This document shows, in pieces, positions 52,211 to 61,918 of a DNA stretch of 64,000 nucleotides. The notes under the pieces were generated by a model. It ran no database searches. It saw only the letters and a program-made list of their open reading frames with translations, and was not told the DNA's origin. The translations under genes were made by a program, and so were the position numbers. This stretch comes from Mammaliicoccus sciuri. Lineage in GTDB: Bacteria; Bacillota; Bacilli; Staphylococcales; Staphylococcaceae. The stretch covers positions 240,894-304,893 of the forward strand of contig NZ_PPQD01000018.1 of assembly GCF_002901825.1 (NCBI RefSeq), given 5' to 3'. The first letter of the stretch is position 1, and every line of letters starts with the position of its first letter.

Positions 52211-53630
52211 TTTTATTTAACAAGTTTTCTCTATCGATGATCGTTCTTAATTTATAAATACTTTCCTTTATATCATGTTCATCAATATATGAATAAGAAA
52301 ATCTTAAACTATGCTTTTCTTTTTCTGAATATATCTCCCCTGGATGAATGAGCAACCCTTCCTCTAAAGCAAGTTTGAATAACCTTTTTAAATCAATACT
52401 TTCATTAAATCTGAACCAAATATAGAAAGACCCTTCTACTTTAGACCATCTACCAATATCTGAGAAAGATTCTGTTAAAGCATCTTCCATCATATCTTTG
52501 CGCCTTTTTAAATTGCGTTTAATTTCTCCAATATGCGTTTCATGGTAATGTGCCAACCATTTAGTAGCTATAAATTGAGAAATCGAACTTGCACCATAGT
52601 CATTTTGCATTTTTAAGTCTGCTAAATGATTAATGACTCGTTCGTTACCAATTAACCAGCCTATTCTGAGACCCGGACTAACTGTTTTAGATAGACTTCC
52701 TAAATACAGCACATTATGACTTGTATCAAGCTCTTTCATAGATTTAGGAATCGGACCTTCAAACCACAGCTCACTATAAATATCATCTTCCACAACAGGA
52801 ATACCCTTCGCTTTACATTGTTCAAGAATTTGCTCCTTCTCTTTCACTGTATATGTGTGTGATGTAGGATTATGCAAAGTAGGATTACAATAAAATATGC
52901 TATTACTGTAATCTTCATCTTCTTTAAAAATCGCATGAATATTATTCCTTATATAATCAATTGATAAAGGTATCATTTTGGAATGGATTTTGTGCCAAGT
53001 TCTAATTGAATTAATATAAGAAGGTGTTTCAACGATAATTTTGGATTTGGGGATTAATAATCCATCAGCTATCAACTTCAAACCTTGTAACGCACCAGAA
53101 GTGATACAAATTTCTTCTACACTACACTCAATACCTCTTTTTTTAACAAGTTCTTTAACTTGTTGTCTCAACTGAATATTTCCTTTAGGTGCTTCATAAT
53201 TTGAAGTCAATTGACGGCTTAAATCTTTAGAAATAATTTCATGAAATGCATCATTAGGTATTAATTTTGGCGAAAGTTCGCCCGTCCCTAATCTCACCAT
53301 ATCAGGTATAAATTCGCATCTATTAATTTCTCTAATATAATATTGGTTGTTCTGGTTAATACTATTCCCTATATAATCTTGCCAATTTAAATTATTACTC
53401 ACATACTCATTCCATTTATTTTTCGAAACGTATATCCCTTTTCTTTCCTTACTTTCAAGCACGCCATAACTTTTCAAAATATCAATGACATGTACAATTG
53501 TTGATCTATTCACACCATACTTTTGCGTTAAAGCTCTTTGCGAAGGTATTTTCATACCAACTTCTAAATGACCATTATTAATATCTCTTAACATATCATC
53601 TATAATTTTTTGGTAGATAGGTTTTTCCAT
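52191..53630 (-). CDS. MocR-type GntR regulator with aminotransferase domain
   Basis: A 479-residue fusion. The GntR winged helix (1-75: MEKPIYQKIIDDMLRDI, KIPSQRALTQKYGVNRSTIVHVIDILKSYGVL) is joined to a fold-type I PLP domain (about 110-460: ITSGALQGLKLIADGLL, FYCNPTLHNPTSHTY, VVEDDIYSEL, PLP-binding Lys in YLGSLSKTVSPGLRIGW). Such proteins sense amino acids or pyridoxal. I chose ATG 53628-53630 behind TTGGAG, dropping 17 upstream codons. It is divergent from a LysE exporter gene with 96 bp between, so it likely controls that gene. Confidence 0.85.
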   Translation of the reverse strand: MEKPIYQKIIDDMLRDINNGHLEVGMKIPSQRALTQKYGVNRSTIVHVIDILKSYGVLESKERKGIYVSKNKWNEYVSNNLNWQDYIGNSINQNNQYYIREINRCEFIPDMVRLGTGELSPKLIPNDAFHEIISKDLSRQLTSNYEAPKGNIQLRQQVKELVKKRGIECSVEEICITSGALQGLKLIADGLLIPKSKIIVETPSYINSIRTWHKIHSKMIPLSIDYIRNNIHAIFKEDEDYSNSIFYCNPTLHNPTSHTYTVKEKEQILEQCKAKGIPVVEDDIYSELWFEGPIPKSMKELDTSHNVLYLGSLSKTVSPGLRIGWLIGNERVINHLADLKMQNDYGASSISQFIATKWLAHYHETHIGEIKRNLKRRKDMMEDALTESFSDIGRWSKVEGSFYIWFRFNESIDLKRLFKLALEEGLLIHPGEIYSEKEKHSLRFSYSYIDEHDIKESIYKLRTIIDRENLLNKRKSSNS

Positions 53631-53726
53631 AAATGTAACTCCAATCTGGTTGGGCATAAATTTAATTCTGGATGATTTCATTGTAGCTTATTTCTTTTAT
53701 ACTATACAAAAAGGAGGTTAAATCAA

Positions 53727-54338
53727 ATGTTTCAAGCAGTCATCCACGGTCTTTTATTAGCACTCGGTTTAATTTTACCATTAGGTGCTCAAAATATATT
53801 TGTTTTTAATCAAGGCGTAAATCATAAAAGCTTAAATAAAGCTTTACCCGTTGTTATTACAGCTAGTCTATGTGACACATTACTTATATTACTTGCAGTG
53901 TTTGGCGTATCACTTATCTTAAATCACTATCCATCACTGCAATTAATCATATATATCGTCGGATTAATTTTTCTATTGTATATGGCTTGGACGTTATGGA
54001 ACGAAAAATCATCAAGCAATGGTTCAGACTTAGCAATATCAGCTAAAAAACAAATCAGCTTTGCACTATCTGTATCATTACTGAATCCACACGCCATTAT
54101 GGATACAGTCGGTGTTATCGGTACAAGTGCATCACTATATTCAGGGTACGAAAAAGTCGGATTTACAGTAGCAACAATCTTTATCTCTTGGTTCTGGTTC
54201 TTCGGTCTCGCTATAGCCGGTAAGCAAGTTGGTATGTTTGATAAATCAGGTAAATTTATCATCATATTGAATAGAGTATCAAGTATCATCATCTTATTCG
54301 TCGCAGCACTCATTATTAAAAATATAATCAATATGTAG
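53727..54338 (+). CDS. LysE family amino acid exporter
   Basis: A 203-residue membrane protein with six hydrophobic segments. Family motifs are LGLILPLGAQNIFVFNQGV at the N-terminus, SLCDTLLILLAVFG, and SLLNPHAIMDTVGVIG in the middle. LysE members export basic amino acids (lysine, arginine). RBS is AAAGGAGG. Divergent from the MocR regulator, an arrangement that suggests amino-acid-dependent induction. Confidence 0.88.
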   Translation: MFQAVIHGLLLALGLILPLGAQNIFVFNQGVNHKSLNKALPVVITASLCDTLLILLAVFGVSLILNHYPSLQLIIYIVGLIFLLYMAWTLWNEKSSSNGSDLAISAKKQISFALSVSLLNPHAIMDTVGVIGTSASLYSGYEKVGFTVATIFISWFWFFGLAIAGKQVGMFDKSGKFIIILNRVSSIIILFVAALIIKNIINM

Positions 54339-54386
54339 AATGAGGTAAAAATGTTTTGGTTGGGATTTAAGTTGGATTTTGGGGCG

Positions 54387-54419
54387 CTAACGATCTTGTT
54401 TTCGACTCTTGAGCGTTAG
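54387..54419. repeat. 33-bp palindromic repeat, single unit
   Basis: CTAACGATCTTGTTT, six bases, TCTTGAGCGTTAG: the same unit as the two dimers at 14.6-14.7 kb, 40 kb away, here alone between the LysE gene and the iol operon terminator. Confidence 0.85.
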
Positions 54420-54457
54420 AAGCAAGTGCACATCTCTCATCTCAATCTTTTAAATTA

Positions 54458-54496
54458 CAAAAAGCTAGGACGATTGATTATTCACGTCCTAGCTTC
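54458..54496 (-). terminator. intrinsic terminator of the iol operon
   Basis: Arms AAGCTAGGACG / CGTCCTAGCTT, 12-nt loop, minus-strand run of T. 24 bp after the aldolase stop. Confidence 0.85.
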
Positions 54497-54519
54497 TTAC
54501 TAATATTGTATTTTATTAA

Positions 54520-55359
54520 CTATGCTTTGCCGTTGGATTGGCATTTATAAATAATTGATTCGATAGTTTGTTCGATTGCTTTTTTACTTGGGTTCAAGAT
54601 TTGCTGTGGATTAAATAAACTCGTATCATTAGTTAATACTTCTCTAAGTTCATTACTCCACGCAATATTAATTTCGGTATTAAAATTAATTTTTGCGTGA
54701 CCTAATTTTATGGCTTTTACTAAATCTTCGTCTGATATACCTGATGCACCGTGTAATACTAAAGGTATATCAATCGTTTCTTGAATTTCTTTCATTTCTT
54801 CAAATCCTAAATTAGGTTCACCTTTATATTTACCGTGTACTGACCCGAGTGCTGGTGCCAATGTGTCTATATGTGCTTTTTGTGCTAAGTTTATACAATC
54901 ATCTAACTTCGCATATTGTACATTTCCTATGACACCGTCTTCGTTTCCACCAATTGCTCCAACTTCACCTTCTACAATCACATTATTTTTATGTGCATAA
55001 TCTACTACTTGTTTGGTAAGTTCTATATTTTCTTCAATTGGTAATTTAGACCCATCAAACATAACTGAATCATAACCAGCATCTACTGCTTTCTTACATC
55101 CTTCAACAGTTAAACCGTGATCTAGATGTATAATTACTGGTACTGTTATATTCATTGACTCTATTTTATTTCTGATTGTTTTACAGATAAAATCATACCC
55201 ACCTAAAAAGTCTATAATTTTATCTGTCGTTCCTAAAATAATGGGGGAACGTGTTTTCTCAGCAACTTTTAAAATACATTCAATCCATATTAATCCGTTA
55301 ATATTAATTTGTGGAATAGCATAATGTTCTGTCTTTGCTTTGTGTATAAATGTATTCAT
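54520..55359 (-). CDS. iolJ: class II aldolase, IolJ-type
   Basis: A 279-residue class II fructose-bisphosphate-aldolase-like enzyme. Zn and active-site motifs: PVIIHLDHGLTVE, DSVMFDGSKLPIEENI, VEGEVGAIGG, GSVHGKYKGEPN and PLVLHGASGISDED. In the inositol pathway IolJ splits 6-phospho-5-dehydro-2-deoxygluconate to dihydroxyacetone phosphate and malonate semialdehyde. Position as last gene of an iol operon supports that over glycolytic aldolase. I start at ATG 55357-55359 behind AGGAAGGTGG; a GTG five codons up lies in that site. Confidence 0.83.
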   Translation of the reverse strand: MNTFIHKAKTEHYAIPQININGLIWIECILKVAEKTRSPIILGTTDKIIDFLGGYDFICKTIRNKIESMNITVPVIIHLDHGLTVEGCKKAVDAGYDSVMFDGSKLPIEENIELTKQVVDYAHKNNVIVEGEVGAIGGNEDGVIGNVQYAKLDDCINLAQKAHIDTLAPALGSVHGKYKGEPNLGFEEMKEIQETIDIPLVLHGASGISDEDLVKAIKLGHAKINFNTEINIAWSNELREVLTNDTSLFNPQQILNPSKKAIEQTIESIIYKCQSNGKA

Positions 55360-55383
55360 TCTATAACGTTCCACCTTCCTTTT

Positions 55384-56403
55384 TTAAAGTGTCTTTGATT
55401 GTTTATTTACTAATGACTTAGGTTCATTCGAAAGTAGCGACTCTTTACATTTCACAGCAATTTCTTGAGCTTTATAGCCGTCTTCTATTGAGCAAATTAC
55501 ATCAGTGTCATTTAAGATAGCTTCAATAAATCCATCCATTTCTACTTTATAAGCGTCACTATAACGTTCTAAGAAGAAATATGGCGGATTGTCTTTAGAT
55601 ATTCCTTCAGCTCGATGATAATTTAATGTTGTCGTTTGTTCATTACCTACATCAATTGCACCTTTATCACCCAATACTTCAACTCGTTGATCATATCCAT
55701 ATACACTTCTTCTACAGTTTTCAATCATGGCCATTGAGCCATTTTCAAATTTAAGGGTTACAAGTGCTGTATCGATATCATCATATTGAGCAATGTCTGG
55801 ATTTACCAGCGCTCCACCAGTTGCATACACTTCTGTTATTTCAGATTGCATTAAATATCTTGCCATATCAAAGTCATGAATCATCATATCCATGAAAAGT
55901 CCACCTGAACGTTTAATATATTCTACTGGTGGTGGCTCTGGGTCTCTTGAAGTAATCCTTAAAGTTTGAATATTACCGAGTTCACCTTTATTTAAAATAT
56001 TTCTCAATTCTTTGAAGTTTTTATCAAAGCGTCTATTAAAGCCCATTTGCAGTTTCACATTTGCTTCTTTTACCGCTTCTAATGCAATTTTCGCTTCATC
56101 AATAGATAAACTAATCGGTTTCTCGCAGAAGATATGCTTTCCTTTTGCACAAGCTTCTTTAATGATATCTACATGCGTATCGGTAGGTGAACATATTACT
56201 ACTACATCTACCTCAGGATCATTAATAATATCCATATGGTCCTTAGTTTTATTTTCTATTCCTGCTTTTTTAATCCAATCTTCCATCTTGTCGCAATATA
56301 AGTCTGAAATCCACTTAATCTTTACATCTTTATGTGTTCTTAAATAGTTTATATGTAATTGGCCAATTCTACCTGCTCCAATTACGCCAAATGTTAGTGT
56401 CAT
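55384..56403 (-). CDS. iolG: Gfo/Idh/MocA oxidoreductase, inositol 2-dehydrogenase type
   Basis: A 339-residue NAD-dependent enzyme. Rossmann motif GVIGAGRIGQLHINYL, ICSPTDTHVDII, catalytic Lys in HIFCEKPISLS, and GGLFMDMMIHDFDMARYL with the active-site Asp and His. Matches IolG, which oxidises myo-inositol to 2-keto-myo-inositol (scyllo-inosose). A second member of the family is encoded at 58956-59975, so which one is the main myo-inositol enzyme is open. RBS is AGGAGGA. Confidence 0.85.
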   Translation of the reverse strand: MTLTFGVIGAGRIGQLHINYLRTHKDVKIKWISDLYCDKMEDWIKKAGIENKTKDHMDIINDPEVDVVVICSPTDTHVDIIKEACAKGKHIFCEKPISLSIDEAKIALEAVKEANVKLQMGFNRRFDKNFKELRNILNKGELGNIQTLRITSRDPEPPPVEYIKRSGGLFMDMMIHDFDMARYLMQSEITEVYATGGALVNPDIAQYDDIDTALVTLKFENGSMAMIENCRRSVYGYDQRVEVLGDKGAIDVGNEQTTTLNYHRAEGISKDNPPYFFLERYSDAYKVEMDGFIEAILNDTDVICSIEDGYKAQEIAVKCKESLLSNEPKSLVNKQSKTL

Positions 56404-56416
56404 ATCTTTCTTCCTC

Positions 56417-58006
56417 CTATGCTAATCCAAGTGGTGAGAATAATACGTAAGTGCCTATAACTACAAGTACGATAATACCACCTACTAAATATCTATGTTT
56501 CCAAGGTGTGATATCTACTTTTGCGTAATTTACACTGAAATCAAACTCATCAGATGGTTTCCATTTATTGAATAACATTACTATAAGTAAATCTACAAAG
56601 AATAGTACACTTAATACATATAAGAAATGTATTTCTGTAATTAATACTTTTGAAAGCGCATACAATAAAATGTGTAAAATAAACATCACTTTAGCGCCAA
56701 GCTGTGATGTACGTTTAACAAAAAATCCTACCAGTACAAGTACTAAAAGTGGCATATTATAAATACCATTAAACTCTTGTACAACTGCATATAAACCTTG
56801 TGGGAACAGAGAAATCATTGGCGCAATTATTACAACAATTACACCTACTAATACTGTTACCAATCTACCAATTCTAGATACTTGTTTATTGCTTGCTTCT
56901 TTATTGATAATTGATTTATAAAAGTCCAGTGAGAACAATGTTGCTGTACTATTTAAAGATCCAACAAATGAACTTAGAATAGCACCAAAAATAACTGCTC
57001 CAAATAAACCATATGCCCATTCTGGTAATACTTCATTAACAAGCATTGGATAAGCATTATCAGGATTTGTAACTTTATCTCCTAACATATTGAATGCCAA
57101 CACACCTGGAAATACTAAGAATAAAGCACCAAAAATTTTAAATGTACCAACATACATAGCACCTTTTTGTGCTTCTTTTAAATTTTTACCAGCAAGTGCT
57201 TTTTGAACAATCATTTGGTTAGTACACCAGAAGAATAAATTATTGAAGAACATACCAAAGAATAACGTTGGCCATGGTACTATTTTAGAATCAATTGCAC
57301 CTAGTGAATTAAGCTTTTCTGGCGTGTTCTGAACGACTTTATCAAATCCATGTAAGAAGCTTCCATCTCCGAAAATAATGAGACCTAATGTTGGTATAGC
57401 AAGTCCACCTACAATTAAACCGACACCATAGATAGAATCACTATGTGCACTTAAAGATAACCCGCCTATGAACAAATATATAATTCCTACAAGACCTATG
57501 ACTGTTGATATTAAAATAACTGCAGTCATATCACTTATATTTAACATTTCACTTACGTTGAAAATTTTATTAAATACAAGTGCACCAGAATATAATACAA
57601 CTGGTAAGAATGAAACTACATAAGTAAATATGAATAATAAAGATACGAGTCGTTTCGTGAATGTATCAAATCTCATTTCAATAAAATCTGATATTGTATC
57701 AACACCATACCTAAAATATCTAGGTAAAAAGACAAGTGCTAATATAACAATAGCTACTGATGAGGTTACTTCCCATGCCATAACTTCCATACCTGCAACG
57801 AAACTTTGACCATTTTGACCAACTATTTGTTCAGTAGATAAATTGGTCATGATAATTGTAGAAGCAATTGTAAAACCAGTTAAACTTCTACCACCCATAA
57901 AGAAACCGTCGGAATTTTGAGTATCGATTTTTCTACTCCGTAAGTAAGCATATACACCTACACATATAACAACTAAAATAAATGAAATTGCTGCAAACAT
58001 ACTCAT
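56417..58006 (-). CDS. sodium:solute symporter, likely inositol uptake
   Basis: A 529-residue SSS-family transporter with about 14 hydrophobic segments. FMGGRSLTGFTIASTIIMTNLSTEQIVGQNG near the N-terminus holds the sodium-site pattern, and GAVIFGAILSSFVGSLNSTATLFSLDFYK is also typical. Embedded in the iol operon, so the probable substrate is myo-inositol or another inositol isomer. B. subtilis instead uses major-facilitator carriers (IolT, IolF). RBS is GGGAGAG. Confidence 0.85.
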   Translation of the reverse strand: MSMFAAISFILVVICVGVYAYLRSRKIDTQNSDGFFMGGRSLTGFTIASTIIMTNLSTEQIVGQNGQSFVAGMEVMAWEVTSSVAIVILALVFLPRYFRYGVDTISDFIEMRFDTFTKRLVSLLFIFTYVVSFLPVVLYSGALVFNKIFNVSEMLNISDMTAVILISTVIGLVGIIYLFIGGLSLSAHSDSIYGVGLIVGGLAIPTLGLIIFGDGSFLHGFDKVVQNTPEKLNSLGAIDSKIVPWPTLFFGMFFNNLFFWCTNQMIVQKALAGKNLKEAQKGAMYVGTFKIFGALFLVFPGVLAFNMLGDKVTNPDNAYPMLVNEVLPEWAYGLFGAVIFGAILSSFVGSLNSTATLFSLDFYKSIINKEASNKQVSRIGRLVTVLVGVIVVIIAPMISLFPQGLYAVVQEFNGIYNMPLLVLVLVGFFVKRTSQLGAKVMFILHILLYALSKVLITEIHFLYVLSVLFFVDLLIVMLFNKWKPSDEFDFSVNYAKVDITPWKHRYLVGGIIVLVVIGTYVLFSPLGLA

Positions 58007-58060
58007 GATAATTCTCTCCCTTTAGGAGCCCTTAACTCCTATACCATTTTGTTTTAAATT

Positions 58061-58945
58061 TTATTGATATTGTGCAATATACTCTTTTGCTTTTTTAGCA
58101 TATATAAATGGATTTGCAATCGCTGGATCTTGTTCAGCTTCAACTACAATCCATCCACTGTAATCAGATTTATAAATTAAATCTAAGATAGGTTTAAAAT
58201 CTATTACACCGTCTCCAGGTACTGTGAACATACCTTTTTTCACACCATCCAAGAAGCAACTACATTCTTTATCTACTGCTTCTTTTACATCTTGTCTAAC
58301 ATCTTTAAAGTGAATATGTTTTATCCTACCTTCATGTCTTTTAAATATGTCAATCGGGTCTTCGCCTGAAAGGACAAGGTGTCCTGTATCAAATAAGAGA
58401 GAAACATTATCTTTGTTTGTTCTTTCCATTAACTCGTCTATTTCTTTTGTCGTTTGTACACCTGTACCCATGTGATGGTGGTATACGATTTCCATATCTT
58501 TTTCGTGTGCTAATTGCCCTAACTTCTCTAAACCATCTACTAATAATTGCCATTCTTGTTCTGTAAATATAGGTTTTTCTTTAAATAATGCTTTCGTTAA
58601 ATCCCCTTGAATACTATTGCCTTGTTCTGAAACAACAATAACTTTTGCGCCTAATTCATATAAAAAATCTCTATGTTTTATAAACGCTTCTTCTGTTACT
58701 TCATATGGTTCCGAAGTTAAATATAAACTCAACCATGCACTTGCGACAGATAATCCTCTTGGTTCCAAATATGATTTCAAGACTTCAGGATCTTTCGGGT
58801 ACTTGTTACCTATTTCTGTACCTTCATACCCAGAGAGTGCCATTTCACTAATACATTGTTCAAATGAATTTTCACGCCCTAGTTCTGGCAAATCATCATT
58901 TGTCCAAGCTATCGGTGCACATGCGTATCGAATATTTTTAGTCAT
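58061..58945 (-). CDS. iolE: myo-inosose-2 dehydratase
   Basis: A 294-residue TIM-barrel enzyme of the xylose-isomerase-like/AP-endonuclease 2 superfamily. Motifs: CAPIAWTNDDLPELG, SGYEGTEIGNKYP, IVYHHHMGTGVQT, LLFDTGHLVLSGEDP and HIHFKDVR. It dehydrates scyllo-inosose to the cyclic dione, the second pathway step, with a divalent metal. RBS is TGAGGTGA, 10 bp after the previous gene's stop. Confidence 0.92.
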   Translation of the reverse strand: MTKNIRYACAPIAWTNDDLPELGRENSFEQCISEMALSGYEGTEIGNKYPKDPEVLKSYLEPRGLSVASAWLSLYLTSEPYEVTEEAFIKHRDFLYELGAKVIVVSEQGNSIQGDLTKALFKEKPIFTEQEWQLLVDGLEKLGQLAHEKDMEIVYHHHMGTGVQTTKEIDELMERTNKDNVSLLFDTGHLVLSGEDPIDIFKRHEGRIKHIHFKDVRQDVKEAVDKECSCFLDGVKKGMFTVPGDGVIDFKPILDLIYKSDYSGWIVVEAEQDPAIANPFIYAKKAKEYIAQYQ

Positions 58946-58955
58946 TTACTTCACC

Positions 58956-59975
58956 TCATAACGTAATGATTGTTTTCTTCTCATACGATTCTTGCATTGC
59001 AATTGCAACTTCTGTACTTTTTAATCCATCAATACCTGTTATTGATGAAGGAACATTATTATTGATAGATTCTATAAATGCATTAATTTCATTAATAAAT
59101 GCTAATTTAAAGCGTTCAGGAAAATGACCTGAAGTTGGTCTAACGACACCGTTTTTGTCATAAACTGTAACTAAGTTTTTCTCAGGTGCATTTCCGATTC
59201 TTATCATACCTTCAGTTCCTATAATTTCTGTTTCAACATGATATCCATGTTGAGCATTTCTTCCAGCTAATAAGTATGCGATTGTGCCATCTTCTAATTC
59301 TGCCAGACATGCACCTGTTTCCAATTCTTCACATTCGGTTAATTCAGGTGCTGCTATGTTATTACCTAGTGAATAAACAGTTTTAAATTCTGAACCTGTA
59401 AACCAACGTACAAGATCAATATCATGAATCGACATATCTAAAAATATGCCACCACTTGCACTGTTCTTCGCAAATTGTATAAAGCTGTCTAACCCTGCAC
59501 TAGGATCAATTCCATAACATCTCATTGCTGTAATTTTGCCTAGTTCACCATTCTGAACAACGTCTTTAGCAAATTGATAAGAATCATCAAATCTACGCAT
59601 AAAGCCTAATTGAAATACTTTGTCTGAGTAACTATTTATTTTTTCAACAACTTGTTTAATATTGTCTAACTCAAGTCCAATAGGTTTTTCTGAAAAGACA
59701 TGTAAACCTTTATCTAATGCTTGTGAAATTTGAACTGCATGAAATCCACTCGGTGAAACAATTACAACTGCATCAAGCTCATCGTTTTCTATCATCTCTG
59801 AATAGGATGTATAACAATTTTTTACTCCTAATTCTTCTTTGGCATATGCTAATTCTTGCTCAACAACACTTGCAACAGCGAATAATTCTGCACCCTTTAC
59901 ATGGTTAACAATGTTTTCTGCATGCACTTTTCCTAATCTACCTAAACCAACTTGACCAATTTTTATTTTTGCCAT
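58956..59975 (-). CDS. Gfo/Idh/MocA oxidoreductase, second inositol dehydrogenase
   Basis: A 339-residue NAD(P)-dependent protein. GQVGLGRLGKVHAENI (Rossmann), VSPSGFHAVQI, catalytic Lys in HVFSEKPIGLELD, and GGIFLDMSIHDIDLVRWF. Same length and plan as the iolG product but clearly diverged. It may act on scyllo-inositol, D-chiro-inositol or be the main myo-inositol dehydrogenase. Between iolD and iolE in the operon. RBS is GAGGAG. Confidence 0.83.
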   Translation of the reverse strand: MAKIKIGQVGLGRLGKVHAENIVNHVKGAELFAVASVVEQELAYAKEELGVKNCYTSYSEMIENDELDAVVIVSPSGFHAVQISQALDKGLHVFSEKPIGLELDNIKQVVEKINSYSDKVFQLGFMRRFDDSYQFAKDVVQNGELGKITAMRCYGIDPSAGLDSFIQFAKNSASGGIFLDMSIHDIDLVRWFTGSEFKTVYSLGNNIAAPELTECEELETGACLAELEDGTIAYLLAGRNAQHGYHVETEIIGTEGMIRIGNAPEKNLVTVYDKNGVVRPTSGHFPERFKLAFINEINAFIESINNNVPSSITGIDGLKSTEVAIAMQESYEKKTIITL

Positions 59976-59991
59976 GTTATGAATCTCCTCT

Positions 59992-61905
59992 TTAATATTG
60001 TTTTGCTTTTTTCAAAGCTCGAACCTTTTCTTGATAAGATGTTTTTATATCTGGTTTTTCACTATGTTCGGATACACCAACATTCCAGAATGATTCATAT
60101 CCGTCAGTCATCGTTTTAGGTAAAGTTTTTATTTCTATTAATGTTGATTTTGTTTCTTTTTTAGCATCTTTAATTGCATCTTCTAACGCTTGAAGACTAT
60201 TAACTTTGTAAGAAACTGCACCATATCCTTCTGCAATTTTCTTATAATCTACATTCATGACTTCACCGTTATAATCATTAAATTCAGTACAGAAGCTTTC
60301 ACTACCATTACCCATCTGTAAATTATTAATACAACCAAATCCACTGTTATCAAATAATACAATGTTGATTTTATAGTTATATTGCAACGCTGTTAGCAAT
60401 TCAGTGTGCAACATTAAGAAACTTCCATCACCAACTAATGCATATACTTCTTTTTGGGGGTTTGCTATTTTTGCACCAAGTGCAGCTGCAATTTCGTAAC
60501 CCATCGTAGAATAACCATATTCCATATTGTAAGTATTAAATATGTCGGTCTCCCACAATCTTTCTAAGTCTCCTGGCAATGAACCCGCTGCAGCTACAAT
60601 AATCGCTTCATCATCAATTGTTTCATTAACTTTAATCACTGCATTTGTCTGAGGTAATTCCGTTTCTAATGCTTCAATATATTGATTAAGTTTTTCTTTA
60701 CTAAAATGACCTGATATTTCAGCTTCAAAATCATTTTTATTAATATCTACATGAGATAATCTTTCTCTTTCTTCAGACCATCGATTCTTTAAATTTTTTA
60801 CTTGATTTAATGTATTAAATTGACATTCACTTAATGCTTTATCCAATAAACTAATTGATATTTTTGCGTCTCCAACTACTTGTATCGCATCTAATTTATA
60901 AGCATCAACTCTATTAACATTAATGTTTATAAATTTCGCATTATCAAAGTTAGCTACTGTCTTTGAGCTTGTTGTAAAGTCTGAATATCTTGTTCCAATA
61001 CCAATAATGACATCAGCTTCTTTTGCATATAAATTGGCTGCTAAATTTCCTGTAACGCCAAGACCACCAAGATTCAGTGGATGAGAGGCTTCTATTGTCG
61101 ATTTACCTGCTTGAGTTTCTGCAATAGGAATATTCGTTTTTTCTATAAATGCTTTTATAGAATCTTGAGCTACCGAATACTTAGCACCACCACCAACAAT
61201 TAATAGTGGTTTTTTAGCTGTCTTCAATAGTTCGACTGCTACATCTATTGATCTCTTCGAAGGTTGAAGTCTATCAACATAATGTACACGCTTTTCAAAA
61301 AACGATTCTGGGAAATCATATGACTCTCCTTGAACATCTTGACTCAATGCTAATGTCACAGGACCCGCTGTTTGAGGATTTGTCATGACCTCAAATGCAC
61401 GAATTAAGGCTGACATGATTTGCTCAGGTCTTGTTATGCGATCAAAATATCTCGAAATTGGTTTTAACGCATCATTTGTAGTAATACCAATACTTTGAGG
61501 ATTTTCAATCTGTTGTAATACTGGATCTGGTTGACGAGTCGCAAATGTATCTCCTGGTAGTAATAATACTGGTATATGATTTGCTGCCGCTGTACCTGCA
61601 GCCGTTACAAGGTTAGCAGCACCAGGACCGACAGATGTTGTCACTGCAAATACTTTTTTTCGTAAACTTTGTTTACTAAAGCCAATCGCTGTATGCGCCA
61701 TACCTTGTTCATTTTTACCTTGGATTATTTTTAATTCCTTTTGATAATTTGATAGACCTTCTCCTAAACCAAGCACATTACCATGACCAAAAATATTCAT
61801 GACACCTTCAACAAATCTTGTCTCTTTTCCATCAATAGAAATATATTGTTTAGTCAAAAATCTAACAATTGCTTCTCCAGTTGTTAACTTCACTGTATTA
61901 ACCAT
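59992..61905 (-). CDS. iolD: trihydroxycyclohexane-1,2-dione hydrolase
   Basis: A 637-residue thiamine-diphosphate enzyme. N-terminal Glu of the PYR domain and the IQGKNEQGMAHTAIGFSKQ stretch, TTSVGPGAANLVTAAGTA, and the ThDP/Mg motif GDGSFLMLHTELLTALQYNY ending in FDNSGFGCINN. It opens the six-membered ring to 5-deoxy-glucuronate. Start at ATG 61903-61905 behind AAGGTGG; the GTG four codons earlier lies in that site. Its ribosome site overlaps the end of iolC. Confidence 0.92.
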   Translation of the reverse strand: MVNTVKLTTGEAIVRFLTKQYISIDGKETRFVEGVMNIFGHGNVLGLGEGLSNYQKELKIIQGKNEQGMAHTAIGFSKQSLRKKVFAVTTSVGPGAANLVTAAGTAAANHIPVLLLPGDTFATRQPDPVLQQIENPQSIGITTNDALKPISRYFDRITRPEQIMSALIRAFEVMTNPQTAGPVTLALSQDVQGESYDFPESFFEKRVHYVDRLQPSKRSIDVAVELLKTAKKPLLIVGGGAKYSVAQDSIKAFIEKTNIPIAETQAGKSTIEASHPLNLGGLGVTGNLAANLYAKEADVIIGIGTRYSDFTTSSKTVANFDNAKFININVNRVDAYKLDAIQVVGDAKISISLLDKALSECQFNTLNQVKNLKNRWSEERERLSHVDINKNDFEAEISGHFSKEKLNQYIEALETELPQTNAVIKVNETIDDEAIIVAAAGSLPGDLERLWETDIFNTYNMEYGYSTMGYEIAAALGAKIANPQKEVYALVGDGSFLMLHTELLTALQYNYKINIVLFDNSGFGCINNLQMGNGSESFCTEFNDYNGEVMNVDYKKIAEGYGAVSYKVNSLQALEDAIKDAKKETKSTLIEIKTLPKTMTDGYESFWNVGVSEHSEKPDIKTSYQEKVRALKKAKQY

Positions 61906-61918
61906 GTTTAATACCACC

